From Flaveria trinervia (taxonomy: Eukaryota > Streptophyta > Magnoliopsida > Asterales > Asteraceae): 64,000 bases of DNA. This document shows, in pieces, positions 33,337 through 45,130 of this stretch. Where the stretch lies: positions 41,423,727-41,487,726 of the forward strand of contig CM046453.1 of the NCBI GenBank assembly GCA_025506515.1, given 5' to 3'. Both the position numbers and the translations under genes were made by a program. Within the stretch, counting starts at the first letter, position 1, and each line of letters opens with the position of its first letter. The notes under the pieces were generated by a model. That model saw only the letters and a list, made by a program, of their open reading frames with translations, was not told the DNA's origin and made no database searches.

Positions 33337-33856
33337 TGTTGGTCCATATGATCGAATAACAGTGCAAATGATGTTAAAAATGTTCATATCCCACAAATAT
33401 ACTAAACAAAAATCACAATGAGGATTGAACACAATAAGAACTCAATCGTAACAACATAATGATCAATGACAATCAATAACATAAAGCACAAGATGATTTT
33501 GTGTATTAACTGCTTTCAAATGGTAACTTGCAAAAATGATAATCGATTAGGGTTTTGCAAGCTTCCCTATAATGAGAAGAAACAAAACAATATATAGCAG
33601 TCTATAGTTTCGCAGACAGTTTTGCTGTAAGCGAAACTGTTCTGCCGAAACTACAATTTTGCCGGACGAAACAGCAGTTTCGTCAGCCGAACAAAAGAGC
33701 AAACTGTGAGCGAACTTATAGTTTCGCTCACAGTTTCGCTAGAATACTAAAATACATGAATCTAAGTACCTAAAAAGAAAAATTAACCAAAGACCTATTA
33801 CACTGAAAAGTAAACAAGCTAAACTAAAGGTGAATCCAGCCTACACTAGATCTTCA
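33337..33856 (-). repeat. 3' LTR of Copia-C
   Basis: Plus-strand ends TGTTGGTCC...CTTCA, about 520 bp; the right boundary is set by the adjacent polypurine tract. U3 carries GTTTCGC/GCGAAAC words (33608-33745). Directly downstream in element sense is a TATATAT box (about 33588-33596). Only one LTR survives, so boundaries cannot be confirmed by comparison. Confidence 0.65.
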
Positions 33857-33872
33857 ATACTCCCCCTAGGTT
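33857..33872 (-). promoter_or_regulatory. Polypurine tract of Copia-C
   Basis: The plus strand reads ATACTCCCCCTAGG, i.e. CCTAGGGGGAGTAT in element sense, adjoining the LTR. Same GGGGGAG core as Copia-B. Confidence 0.7.
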
Positions 33873-33937
33873 GGACCTCACCATCTTCACTCGGCTTGAT
33901 TAGTCTCTGTAGCTCCAGTGTCTTTTGTTGCTTTAGA

Positions 33938-36463
33938 TTAGTCTTTATCATCTCTTGCAACAGCTCCCTCTGAAGCTTCAGCACCTGATTGTTTACTGTT
34001 TCCTCCTGCATCACTAGCTCCATCAGGATGAGTACTAGCCCTCTCAAACTGCTTTGCCAAATCTTGAATATCCATGTTAAGGTCATCTTGAGTCCTTATC
34101 CTTTCAGCTAATTTCTTCACCTCAGACCTCACTCCTCTAATCTTGTTAGCAACATTCATATAAAGACTAGCTTCTTTCCGAGTCTCTTCTCCAACCCTAG
34201 CCTTTATGTGATTCTCACATAACACCAGTAAATCTTCATCACAGAAGCTAAACAATTCCATATGATCAAAAACTTTAAACTCTTTCCCATTTTTCACCCT
34301 AATCACAGCTTCCCCAGTGTTATTATCATAGAACCATTTCTTGAAATCCTGTAGCTGTTGGGGAAGTGGATCAGATAATCTCACTCTGTTTACTGTCTTC
34401 GGTGGTTTAATTCTTAGAACGATTCGCCCCTTTCCCGTTTCCTAGTCCTTGTCTTTCTTTGACCTTCTCTGTTTTTCTTTCATGTAACCAAATGATTCGA
34501 AGTTATCATTAAGCCTGTTCTGTATTTCTTTCGGCAGAAGAGTGGCTCTCTCACTCAATTGTGCATTTAGAAGTGGTAGAGCTGCCAATCGCCTGAGGTC
34601 CATTTAGGCAAGGACTTAAATGCCTTCCTCTTATGCAAATAACTTATATGACCTCCCCTCGTCTTAATCATAAACATTTTTAGCCTGGGATTGTAGGCCC
34701 AGCTAATAATCTTCTTGTCAGTCTCTTGTTTACTCATCCCTCCCAAATATTGGAAGAAGGGAGTGAGATCTTCTGGTTCCTTCTCCTTAAGAAACCAGTC
34801 TGCTTCGTCCATCTCAAAAACATCTTCAGGGTTCTCCATTTCTTTGCCACATAGACCAGAGGTCTCTCATCAACCTCATAGAATTCTGGTTCGGAATCAT
34901 GGTCTGTGAGTTGTTCAGCATCCTCTTCCTCATCAAGAAATCCCTTCTCTTTTTCAACATTCCTCTCCACAAACTTTTCTCTAATTACTTCTTCTCCAAC
35001 CAAATCCTTCTCCACATCAAGACCTAAATCAATAAACCCAGCCTCATAGGTTTCTTCTTCATTCTCTCTTCACCAACCTCATCTCTGGTTTCACCATCTC
35101 CAACATCAGTAGTTGCTGCAACAGATGTGCCCTGTCCCGCCTAGGAAGAAGTACCCACATTCAAAAATGGGTACTTTGAAGTGTCAGTCAGATCATCTAA
35201 CTCAGATTGAGTTAGTTGATTAGGAAGGCCGGCAGCAGCTTTCAGAAGGGTAATCTCTTCAAATAACTTCTTCAGTAATTGATTTTGGTCAACAAGCATC
35301 TTTTTCATACCTTTTATCACTTCATCCTTTTGCTTTTCTCTAATCTCTTGATTTGTAAGTTTAGTCTTGATCATACTCAGTTCATTTGACAGAGAACCAT
35401 TCAGATTACGAATCATGTCTTCATCCAGATTTCCTCTTTCCTCTCTTCTTTCAGTAAATCCTTCATGTCTCTGTTTGGACCTTCGCTCAGAATCAGCTGT
35501 ATCGGCTCTCTTCTTTGACCTTCTTTCTTTCTCTACTCTTATTTCTTCAACTTCTTCAGCAATGTCTACCTGAAAGTCATAATCCTTTTCTTTGGCATAT
35601 CTTTTTCTTTTCTTTGTTGCTTCTGTTTGCTGTACCCTAGTCTCTTCAGCTATTTTGTTTTCCGATTCGTCCACCCTTTTAATATAACTCCATCGCTTTG
35701 GGGGATACATATTTTCCCAAAGATGGGTGATCTTTCCACTGAAATCGTGGCGAATGGCACAACAATCAGCAAAAATCCGAGGGTTCATTTGTACCAGTCT
35801 CCTTACTTCTCCATGTCTTGGTACATTAGGTATAAGGTCATCAAAGATCATCTGAAGAAAGCGAGGGTATAGCAGCCATTTGTCTTTCTTCAGGGCTATC
35901 ATATTCTTAGCCATGCAATCAAAAATCAGTTTAGAAATGTTGGCCTTCTCTCCTCTACAACATAACACCATTGCCTTCGCCCAATCAATGTTTAGACCGT
36001 CTGAACCACCTTTACGGTGATCTAAACACATGATAAAAACATGAGCAATGAACCTCCACTCCATGGACAAGAAAGACTTTTTGATCTTGTTGCGTGAACC
36101 AAAAGTTGGTCCCTCATATCCCATGCTTCTGATGCCTGAAACACCTCAGAGTCAGTCATGGTAACTTCATCTCCAAAATCCTCGTCTAGTCTCAGTATCC
36201 TTGAGACAGTCTTAGTAGTGATGATCACTTCTTGATCAATGACTTCAGCAGTAATTCTTTGTGAATTTCCTCATGTGTCATACTCTACAGATCGGCAGAA
36301 GTCTCTGATGAAGATCATAAATGGTAGTCGTATGAGATATGGCATGGGCTATAGGTGATCTTTGTAGGCATCTCATGCAATCTCTGAATCCAGCAGCCTT
36401 TGGATGTGTATCATCCAGAATAGTAGTAATATTGTTCCGCTCATCGAACTTTAAGTTAGCCAC
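33938..36463 (-). pseudogene. Copia-C third ORF (env position)
   Basis: Starts near 36463, where GTG stands for the expected ATG (reads -ANLKFDERNN). The N-terminal domain continues as RCLQRSPIAHAIS (to 36278), TVSRILRLDEDFGDE (36228-36130) and, after a frame change, a 327-codon open stretch (36124-35141): GSRNKIKKSFLSMEWRFIAH, MCLDHRKGG, WLLYPRFLQMIFDD, then a Lys/Arg/Glu-rich nuclear-signal-like region and coiled coil (MIKTKLTNQEIREKQ). The C-terminal part lies in frames at 35015, 34839 and 34384: WFLKEKE, KRKAFKSLP, then AVIRVKNGKEFKVFDHMELF, which parallels TTVELKNGK and YLSEYYG of Copia-B. No signal peptide or membrane helix seen. Function unknown. Confidence 0.8.
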
Positions 36464-36539
36464 GAGATCCTCAAAAAGAGATCAGATAAGTTAAATAAGA
36501 AATTTAAGGAAAATAAAAATTAATTAATTAAAAAAATAA

Positions 36540-37225
36540 ACTTTGCTTGCCGAAAGAATAGATTCGCTGACAGTTTCGGCAGACAAAAATGTAGTTTTGC
36601 TGGCTAAAACACATCAATTTCGCTGACCAAGAAAGATAGTTTCGACTGGGCAAAACTGTACAGACTTATGTTCAAATCCGGCGAAACTGAAACTAGGTAG
36701 GTGAAACTGTTAGGTTCGCATGGACAGCATAACCTCACAGTTTCGCTGAAAAGTGAAGAACTTTCGTTCAGTTTCGCAGGAAAAACGGTAGTTTCGCTGG
36801 ATGAACAACGACGACACCGAAGAGACATAATCAAATAGACTCAGGATGTGTTATTATTAACAAGTATTAAAGAATGTCCAAGGTTCGATACATATATGCG
36901 AACAAAAAACAACCAAAATACCTAAGAAACAACTAGAAATCACGATTCCACAGAAACGGTTATGGTAAAGCCCTAAGAAGGAGGAGAGTTCGAAAGTTCG
37001 AAAGTGTGAGAAGGTAATTTCACAAAATGACTTAAATAGCAAATAGTTTCGCAGTTTTCGCATACTGCGAAACTATAGTTTCGCCAGACGAAACAACAGT
37101 TTTGCTCGACGAATTTGCAATTTCGACAGACGAAATTCAGATCAAAATCACATCACTTATAATGAAAAAGTTAAGCGAAATTGCAGTTTCGTCTAGTGAA
37201 ACATATAGAGAAATTATAGTTTCGC
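36540..37225 (-). repeat. GTTTCGC/GCGAAAC array in Copia-C spacer
   Basis: Two clusters (36540-36800 and 37046-37225) of words like AGTTTCGCTGG, GCGAAACT and TTTCGGCAG in both orientations. One unit is a perfect hairpin, GCGAAACTATAGTTTCGC (37067-37084). The same words fill the LTR at 33608-33745 and the leader at 52045-52110. They flank a TATA-like box at 37031-37038. Confidence 0.8.
37031..37038 (-). promoter_or_regulatory. TATA-like box upstream of Copia-C third ORF
   Basis: TATTTAAG in element sense, directly downstream of the 37046-37225 array and about 570 bp before the third ORF. Same order as array-TATA in its LTR. A donor-like AG|GTATTTTG (36921) and acceptor-like TTTTTGAG|G (36470) could remove the second array as an intron. 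Confidence 0.4.
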
Positions 37226-38026
37226 GAAGAAAGTTTATTTATTTAATTTTTAACCGCAATAACTGAATCGATCATGAGATCTTATCCTCAAGATATACTT
37301 TAGCACAAAGATGAATTTAAACATCTACAAGCAATAAGATCAGACTGATAACTGAATCTAATCACAGTCTTTGAATGAATTTTGAAATTCTTAAACAGAT
37401 CAATAATGATTGCTGATATGTTTGTCAACTTAAACCCATGACAAATATATGACAAATATGATACATAAATATAGTATCATGGTGAGTCAAAGATCAATTC
37501 TCAATCCAATTTTTGTCGGGACTCAGTTTTCGTGCAAGGCAAAATGATTGTGTAAATCCAGACATCCATAACATATATTTTAATTTAGATCATTATGCTG
37601 CTGTCTACTTTATTCTTCAGGCTGAGTCTACCAAGCATATCATTAAAGCATCTATTTGTTTTTCTATTATTTGCACTTAATAATAAGATGTGAATCAGAT
37701 AACAGCATCAGTTACTATCATTTCTCTTTTTAAAAACGCAAGCCATGCAAAAACCAAGATTTTTAAGAAGATATACAATCATTTCTCAATCATCTCGAAT
37801 GAAGTTCTCAGTTATCTTTTTCATTTGAATTTACTTATACTCTCCCCCTAAATTATTATTTTGCAAAACCTTTCCCTTTATTTATTTATTTATTTATTAG
37901 TATTTATTTTTGCAAATACTTCCCCTAAAAATTTAAAAGGATAATAACCCAAGCATAGTGATCAATTCATAAAAACAAGGTTTATCAAAAGTTTTTATGA
38001 AAAGATCTGCTTCTTGATTTTTTGTG
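37226..38026. other. Copia-C spacer, no gene; internal polypurine-like tract
   Basis: AT-rich spacer downstream of RNase H. The only structured signal is AGGGGGAGA in element sense (37841-37849), a polypurine-like tract shortly after the end of pol, plus a TTTA microsatellite (37880-37900). Confidence 0.6.
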
Positions 38027-39684
38027 TCAATGGGTATAATATTGACAAAACCTTTTCTTGGGCATCACGAATTGCATGAATTCAAGTTTCGATATGCTTG
38101 GTTTGGGAATGATGAATAGGATTTTTTGCAATCCCATTGCTGCTTCGTTGTCGCAGAACAACGGTGTGTGGAGGAAGTTAATTCCGTAATCAATCATGTG
38201 GTGTTGTATCCAAAGGACTTGGGAACAACAAATTGATGCAACAATGTATCCTGCCTCGAATGTTGAAACAGAGACAGTTGTCTGTTTCTTGCTCTGCCAA
38301 GACACCAGACAATTACCAAGGTATTGACACCCTCCTGACACTGATTTTCTGTTTAACCTGCAACCATTAGAATCACTATGAGAATAAGCATCTAAATCAA
38401 AGTTCCCACCATAAGGATACCATAGACCTAATCAAGATGAGCCTTTGAGATAATGGAAAATCCTCTTGACAGCTTTCTCATGTGACCCTTTTGGAGCCGA
38501 CTGATATCGAGCACAATATCCAACAGCAAACGTATATCATGACAATTGGTTGTAAGATACACGAGAGAACCAATCATAGACCTATATAGGTGAGGATCAA
38601 TAAGCTTCCCGTTCTCATCCGGAGTGAGACAAGTCTGAGAAGTGAAGGGAGTCATTTTAGGAGATGCGTCATTCATCTTGAATTTCTTCAAGATTTCTTT
38701 AATATACTTCTCCTGATGAATAAGAATTCCTTCTGGCTTTTGTTCAACTTGCAAACCAAGAAAGAAGCACATTTCTCCCATCATACTCATTTCAAATGGT
38801 TGATGCATTACTTCTTCAAACTCCCGACACAAGACAGAATTTGTTGATCCAAAAATAATATCATCAAGATAAACTTGTACAAAAAGAATTTCACCATTCA
38901 CTTCCGTTTTGAAGAGAGTCATATCGATGGTACCACGAGAGAAACCATTGCTCAAGAGATAATGTGTCAGGGTCTCATACCAGATTTGAGGTGCTTGATG
39001 AAGACCATACAAAGACTTGTCAAACTTGTAGACTTTATCAGGAAAGTCAAGATCCTCAAAACCTAGTGGTTGACACACCAATATCTCCTCATCAATGTCC
39101 CCATAGAGAAAAGCACATTTAACATCCATCTGATAAACCTTGAACTGTTTATGGGCAGCATGAGCGAGAAAAATCCTCATTGCTTCAGTATAGTCAATCC
39201 CTTCTTCTTGAGCAAAACCTTGCACAACCAGTCTAGACTTGTTACGCACTACCACAACACGATCATCTGGTTTGTTTTTAAACACCCATTTAGTACCAAT
39301 TAGGCATTTGTTGGGAGGCAAGTTAACCAAAGTCCACACTTTAAGCTTTCTGAATTGTTGAAGCTCCAATTGCATTGATTCCATCCAGCAAGGATCCAGT
39401 AGAGTGGCATGCACATTTTTCGGAACAGTTTGGGAAATGAAGCAGGAAAAGAGACAGATATTAATCAATCCTGATTGACTCCGCGTCCAAACACCATCAC
39501 AAATAGATCCAATAACATTATCAAGCGGATGATCTTTCAAAGTTTTATAGTCGGTGTCTAAAGTGAAAGTGTGAGGAGAAGCTTCACTCACAGATTGGGT
39601 AGGATTGGACGAGGGAGAGATAGAGGGAATAGGTTGTGAGGGAATAGATGAGGAAGGAGATGTTGGTGAACAAGAATCCGGCAA
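38027..39684 (-). pseudogene. Copia-C reverse transcriptase and RNase H
   Basis: RT is open for 418 codons (39684-38428), beginning in a Ser/Pro-rich linker and HPLDNVIG. Motifs: CLIGTKWVFKNK, RLVVQGFAQEEGIDYTE, VYQMDVKCAFLYG, KSLYGLHQAPQIWYETL, and catalytic VQVYLDDIIFGS. Between DYTE and AMRIFLAHA about nine residues of the conserved FAPVARIEA-like stretch are missing in frame. A frame change near 38480-38560 damages the end of RT. RNase H follows in 38341-38027: NCLVSWQSKKQTTVSVST, the EA..Y Glu region with Glu-Ala-Gly, and LFCDNEAAMG. Otherwise the longest intact enzyme in the window. Confidence 0.9.
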
Positions 39685-39689
39685 TAGGG

Positions 39690-40813
39690 AAGATGAACCA
39701 ACATCAGTTGAAATAACATCAAATGTAGATGGAGTGGAATTGTCAGGTGATGTAGAAGAAGAGATAATGTTGGTTTGAACATATGGTGTGGACGCATCAT
39801 CATCAAAAGCTGGAAGATTGAATGAATTAACATAGTATCGGAGTCAAAGAACCATGCTGGTTCAGATCGAACATCAGAGGAGTTAGACTCTTGCCAATCA
39901 ACATAGAACGACTCTTGAACGATACGGGTTCTCGTGTTATAAACAAGATAGGCCTTTTGAGAGATGAGTATCCGACAAAGTAACATTCATCAGATACGAC
40001 ACCAAACTTTGTCTTTTGTGATTGAGTGTTTAGAAGAGTGCATGAACATCCAAATGGTCTAAAGAAATCAATTAAAGGTTTCCTTTTATGAAAGAGTTCA
40101 TAAGGATTTTTCATCTTATCCTTCACAATCAACACTCGATTTAAAACATATGAAGCACAATTTACAGCTTCAGCCCAGAAGATAATGGGTAAGGAAGATT
40201 CTATCAGCATTGTACATGCAGCTTCGATAAGAGTGCAATTCTTTCGTTCAGCTACACCATTCTGTTGGTTATCCTGGCGGCACTAAACTGTCTTACAATC
40301 CCCTTTTGAGCATAGAATGAGTCAAGAATCTGATTTTTGAATTCTGTACCATTGTTGCTTCTCAGACCCATAACCTTCTCTTGCTGATTGTCTCGATAGA
40401 AAGAATTAATTTTTGTAATTCTTCAGCAACCTCTCCTTTGTGAGCTAGAAATCTCACCCAAGAATATCTGGAGAAATCATGTGTAACAACAAGGCAAAAA
40501 GATTTTCTAGCAATAGATTTAACGCTAATTGGGCCAAAAAAATCAGTAGTAACAACTCGAGATGACAAGTTATAATGTTTTCAAGTTTGGGCTTATGTGG
40601 TTTTTTGTGTTGTTTGCCCTTGGCACACGCCATACATTTTTCATTAACAGAAAAATCTTTTGAAGGATGTCCTCTCACAATATTGTTTTTCACTAATTTG
40701 TTGATTATTTTAAAATTAACATGGCCCAATCGACGATGCCATAAAAAGTATTCAAAAGTTGAAGCTTTAGAAAGAAGACAAGTTGAAGTAGACTTAGACT
40801 CACTGGAGTTCAT
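39690..40813 (-). pseudogene. Copia-C integrase
   Basis: Pre-integrase FLWHRRLGHVNFKIINKLVK and zinc-binding CMACAKGKQHKKPH (40813-40600). The first catalytic Asp lies in TTDFFGPIS (about 40540), in a different frame. The second Asp and Glu regions (40400-40210) are heavily frame-broken, with a stop or frame change near 40280-40330. The C-terminal part is open at 40210-39827 (FWAEAVNCASYVLNRVL, NPYELFHKRKP, FGCSC). Non-functional. Confidence 0.85.
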
Positions 40814-40953
40814 ATCAAGAAGATATGTGTCATGTTTTCATGGAGCACGCATGATAATTAATTCTTCTGGAATATTAATCTCTGATTTTAAAAATAGACA
40901 TTCGTCAAATTTAAACAAGACTGGAATGTTTTTATCGCAGATTTGAGAAACAC

Positions 40954-41232
40954 TCAGAAGATTAAATGCCAGCTCAGGAACATGGTTGACTTTTGCAAGG
41001 TTAAAGAACCATTAGAAACTTCTCCTTGCCGAATCATCCTTCCACCCTTTTTGTCTCCAGCAAAGGCAACATATCCTCCGTCAATAATCCAATAATTGGA
41101 CAGTAAGTCTTTCAGCCCTGTCATATGTCTGGAGCAACCACTATCTACATGCCACATGCTATTCACAATTTTAGTGGATGACTCCTGAAATGAAATAAAG
41201 AACAGATTTAACCTGGTGCAATAGGAACCCAC
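40954..41232 (-). pseudogene. Copia-C protease
   Basis: MWHVDSGCSRHMTGLKDLLS shows an intact DSG active site and the canonical flanking residues; GGYVAFAGDKKGG and QGEVSNGSL follow. Frame is lost near 40954-40990 before the NLLSVSQ block. The best preserved protease site in the window. Confidence 0.87.
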
Positions 41233-41330
41233 AATTGAATCACTTTATCTCTGGATGAAGCAGATTTTTTGCACAAGAAATTATTAACAATTTTGTTAAT
41301 TTATTTCCAAAAAAATTCCTATTAAGATGT

Positions 41331-41653
41331 CTATTAAGCACCGTAGGACAACTTTTGACAAGATGATCCCCTTGACCACACCTGAAACAGTGAGGTTTAT
41401 GTCTAGGTCTGTGATGTGATGAGTCTCATACTAGAATTAATGTCACTAAAAGTCTCATACATGCCAACAGGTCTTAGTTTATTTAAACCAGAATCATTAT
41501 TTACAAAAATAGATGAATCTCCGTTTGATGTACCAATAGAACTAGTTCCACTGGTACTAGTTTCAGATGAAGACAAAATTCTTTCATTAGAAAAAGAAAT
41601 ATTTGAGGGAATGAAAGATGGAATGGGATGAGAAAAGAGTTTTTCAAAACAAT
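41331..41653 (-). pseudogene. Copia-C Gag tail with second zinc knuckle
   Basis: Continues 49654-50443 after removal of Copia-D. A Ser/Thr-rich linker (41653-41403) runs to the second CCHC knuckle CFRCGQGDHLVKSC (about 41340-41385). A base change near 41403-41420 shifts frame between linker and knuckle. Same two-knuckle layout as Copia-A and -B. Confidence 0.8.
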
Positions 41654-42595
41654 GTTGGGTTTGTTGGACCTTAGTCAAACTAGTTTAACCTTTAAACTAT
41701 GAAAAACGCAGTGGAATATAACCTTAAAATTATCATTTGTAATCTGAAAAATTAGGGCTAATAACATGACAACAACAAACCCAAGAACATAAGGATCATT
41801 TATATGTGTATGAACTAGCTATCAACAAGAAATAACAACCCAAAACAAAACATACTACCTTTAATAAAGTTGCAGAAAAATGATTTTGGGTGAAGAAGAT
41901 GATGTTGTGGAATAGCCAAAACATCAAGGAAAGATGTCCTCAAGCATCTATACCCACAAGCACCAAGCAAGCACCTTTGTTGCTAGGATTTCACCACCAA
42001 AACGAACCTTGAAAGGCTGCTGAAAACCTTTCTTCCAGCCGAAATCAAGCTGCTGAAAACCTCTTTTCACCCGAGATTTACTTCTAGATTGGAGGGAGTT
42101 TTGCCTTGAGGTTCTTGCATATGTGAGAGAGATGAGAGGATGAAGAGTGTGTGTGAGTTCTTGGAGTATGGTATGTCAAAAACAAGCAAGACCTACACCC
42201 TAAAAGGGGTGGCCGAAACTTGTCTTTTGATGGGGTTTTCCCCCCAAAACCAAAAACCCAATTATAATAAACTAGTTGTTTTATTATTTATATAATTAAC
42301 CTTTTAATTATATAACTCATACACACTTTTATTATTTGATGTTATTTAACTAAATTAAACAACATTACAAATAATATCCATGAACAAAATATCCATATAA
42401 GTTGTTCAATCTCATATGCAACTTATTTAGAAAACCCATTTTCTAAGTTGGTGTATTTATTTAATTGCATTATCATATCATCAATTAAATATTATTTGGT
42501 GTTTGCTAAGCTTGTTATTGGGTATGACCCGACTTGGATCATAACGTACTAACCACATCAATGTTCTATGTGTCTTGGGCATAAAGAATCCAACA
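41654..42595 (-). repeat. 3' LTR (left) of Copia-D
   Basis: 942 bp, plus-strand TGTTGGGTTT...ATCCAACA. Pairs with 48726-49653. Confidence 0.94.
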
Positions 42596-42612
42596 ATCTC
42601 CCACTTGCACAA
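42596..42612 (-). promoter_or_regulatory. Polypurine tract of Copia-D
   Basis: Plus-strand ATCTCCCACTTGCAC; in element sense GCAAGTGGGAGAT abuts the LTR. The 42613-43400 stretch that follows is non-coding 3' untranslated sequence; I see nothing else in it. Confidence 0.65.
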
Positions 42613-43400
42613 GATTCATAGAAGATTGATGCAAGCAGTTAATACCGCCTAACAACGGTTTACGACCCTTAATACGCATGACTTAAAGCCATTCAATAAC
42701 ATCATCCCCTTCAAGTATCCAACTTGAAATGATTTAGGTGAATCAATCATTTATCCTTTTGTTACAGATGTCATGTTAAATCCAAGGACATAGAATGATC
42801 ATTCCTTGTTGATTTAACTTAATCAGGCCTTAGACATCTTGCTCTCAACGAATAAGAGGAACACATTCCATCTTGACTACATACGTTATTCACAATCACC
42901 TCGTGTCACACGTGAATATAGTTTTATGTACGGCCCATTATTTCAGAGCAGTGAAGAACTAGCTCAAAGTATAACATTTGGCGAATATCAAAACCCAATA
43001 TGTATCTCAGGTCGGAGGATACCAAATGATATTCGCCTTTACTCAAATTTACTTATGATCAATCTAGAGGATTCCATGTAGTAAAATTGAGATACGGGTC
43101 AGTCCAATATTTGTATCTCAAAAATATCTATGAACCTTGGCAGCAACCAATTGCTCTATATTCATTCCTTATGAAAATCCACCAATCCATGTTCATAATA
43201 GTCTTACGTTCATATTTGTTCCCAGAAACATGACCGACTATGGACATTTAGAATAATAAACATATTCATGGATGTATACATGCTAAAATGAATGTAACTC
43301 AAAATATCATAAGTATATAAAGAGTTAAATATTACATTGTTTCAAAATTTTAATACTAAACAGATGAATTCCAGTCACTAGAATATCAAAATCCTAAGGC

Positions 43401-43900
43401 ACAAGTATGAATTTCATGCTTTGCCCTTTCAAGGAGCTTCGTGAGTGGATCTGCAATGTATTGATCGGTATGAACTTTACGAATACATATGTTTTTTTCC
43501 CTTTTCAACCTCATCCCTTATGTAGTTGAATCCGCTCAATGTGCCTAGCCTTTTGAAGAGGATAGGGTACATTGATTTATGCAATTGTACCCTCCTGATC
43601 ACAAAAGGATTTCTAGGGGTCTTGAATGGTAGAGACCATGCTAGGTAGGCGATAAATTTCTTTATCCATGCAGCTTCCTGAGCTGCTGATGATGCGGCTA
43701 TGTATTTGGATTCTGTAGTGGACAATGCTACTCCATTCATAATGAAGACATGCCCCGATTGTGATCGAGAACCATCTGAAACGGTTTGGAACTCGCATCC
43801 GTGTAAACCTTTACAACAAGTTCCTCTTCATTAGATCCATATATTTGAAACATTTCCTTAGTCCTCCGAAGGTATTTCATATACTTTTAATAACCATCCA
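43401..43900 (-). pseudogene. Copia-D RNase H
   Basis: The minus-strand stretch 43740-43477 reads MNGVALSTTESKYIAASSAA with the catalytic Glu region (TTESKY), then AAWIKKFI. The upstream SIT/CLHYEWSSIVHY stretch (43798-43740) is in another frame. The final Asp segment is degraded (CNSGGAV-like words are not readable). Follows RT in standard copia order. Confidence 0.75.
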
Positions 43901-45130
43901 ATGGCTATTACCTGGATCCTGCTGATATCTGCTCGTCATGATTAATGCGCATGACACGTCTGATCCAGTGCATATCATCACATGATGGATCCTATAGCTG
44001 AGGCATATGGGATGTCCTTCATTCGACCTTGCTCATCCTTTGAGCTTGGACATTGATATGTACTCAATATTATCCCTCTTTGAATAGGTACCATACCTTT
44101 CTCAGAGTTTTTCCATCTTGAACCTTTTCAAGACTTTATTAATATATGCACTTTGATTTAAACCTATCAACCCCCTCGATCTATCCCTATAGATCTATAT
44201 TCCCAAAATATAGGCGGCTTCATCGAGATTTTATGGAAGAACAACTTCCAAGCCAGGTTTTGACACCTTCCATGGTTGGAATATCATTTCCAAAAGGTAG
44301 TATGTCATCAACATACAATACTAAGAATGTTATTATTCTCCCACTAGCCTTCGTATATACACAAGCCTCATCAGCGTTCTTGATGAAACCAAATTTCTTG
44401 ATCTCTTCATCAAAACATTGATTCCAACTTCTCCATGCTTGATTCAATCCATAGATTGACCTTTTTAACTTGCATACTTTTAGGATGTTGTGGATCGACA
44501 AAATCATCTGGCTGAACCATATGGACAGTCTCTTCGAGATGTCCATAAGACAAGCGGTTTTGACATCCATTTGCCCAATCTCATAGTCATAATATGCAGC
44601 TATGGCAAATAATATCCTAATTGACTTTAGCATTACCACAGGCGAGAAGGTTTCATCATAATCAACCCTTTGAGTTTGATTGAAACCTTTTGCTACAAGT
44701 CTTGCTTTGTAAGTATCCAAGTTTCCATGTATATCTATTTTCTTCTTGAAAACCATTTGCATCCAACCCATTTGGAGTTAAGTGGAGGGTCAACCAATTC
44801 CAAAACTTGATTGTCATACATGGATTGCATCTCAACGTTCATGGCATCCAGCCATATGTCACAATCCAAATTGGACATAGCTTCATGGTATGTAGTTGAC
44901 TCATCGGAGTCAACCACATAGCTTCATGGTATGTAGTTGACTCATCGGAGTCAACCACATAGCATCCATTCATGAAAGATCCATATCTTTGAGGTGGAAT
45001 GCTAACTCTACCAGATCTGTGAACGTTTTGTGTGTTTTGATCAACCTCTTGATCATCATCAACAACCTCTTGTTGATTGCTAGTGTCAACCAAACGTGTA
45101 TCGGCTTGTGGATTTTGATCCTCATCAAAA
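43901..45130 (-). pseudogene. Copia-D reverse transcriptase
   Basis: The open stretch 44771-44220 shows KARLVAKGFNQTQRVDYDET, FSPVVMLKSIRILFAIAAYY, IGQMDVKTACL, LKRSIYGLNQAWRSWNQCFD and catalytic VLYVDDILPFGND, so the Asp pair is intact. Upstream, SGRVSIPPQRYGSF (45093-44990) and YHEAMSNLDCDIWLDAMNVE (44917 on) are separated by a 41-bp tandem duplication that shifts frame. Downstream, the thumb and GSLMYA region (44219-43901) is frame-broken. Confidence 0.86.
44875..44956. repeat. 41-bp tandem duplication in Copia-D pol
   Basis: Two essentially identical 41-bp units starting ACATAGCTTCATGG at 44875 and 44916. 41 is not a multiple of three, so it breaks the pol frame. Looks like slippage or repair after insertion. 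Confidence 0.9.

Noticed and set aside
42839..43081. 80-codon plus-strand ORF near Copia-D 3' end
   Set aside because: Antisense to the element and without motifs.
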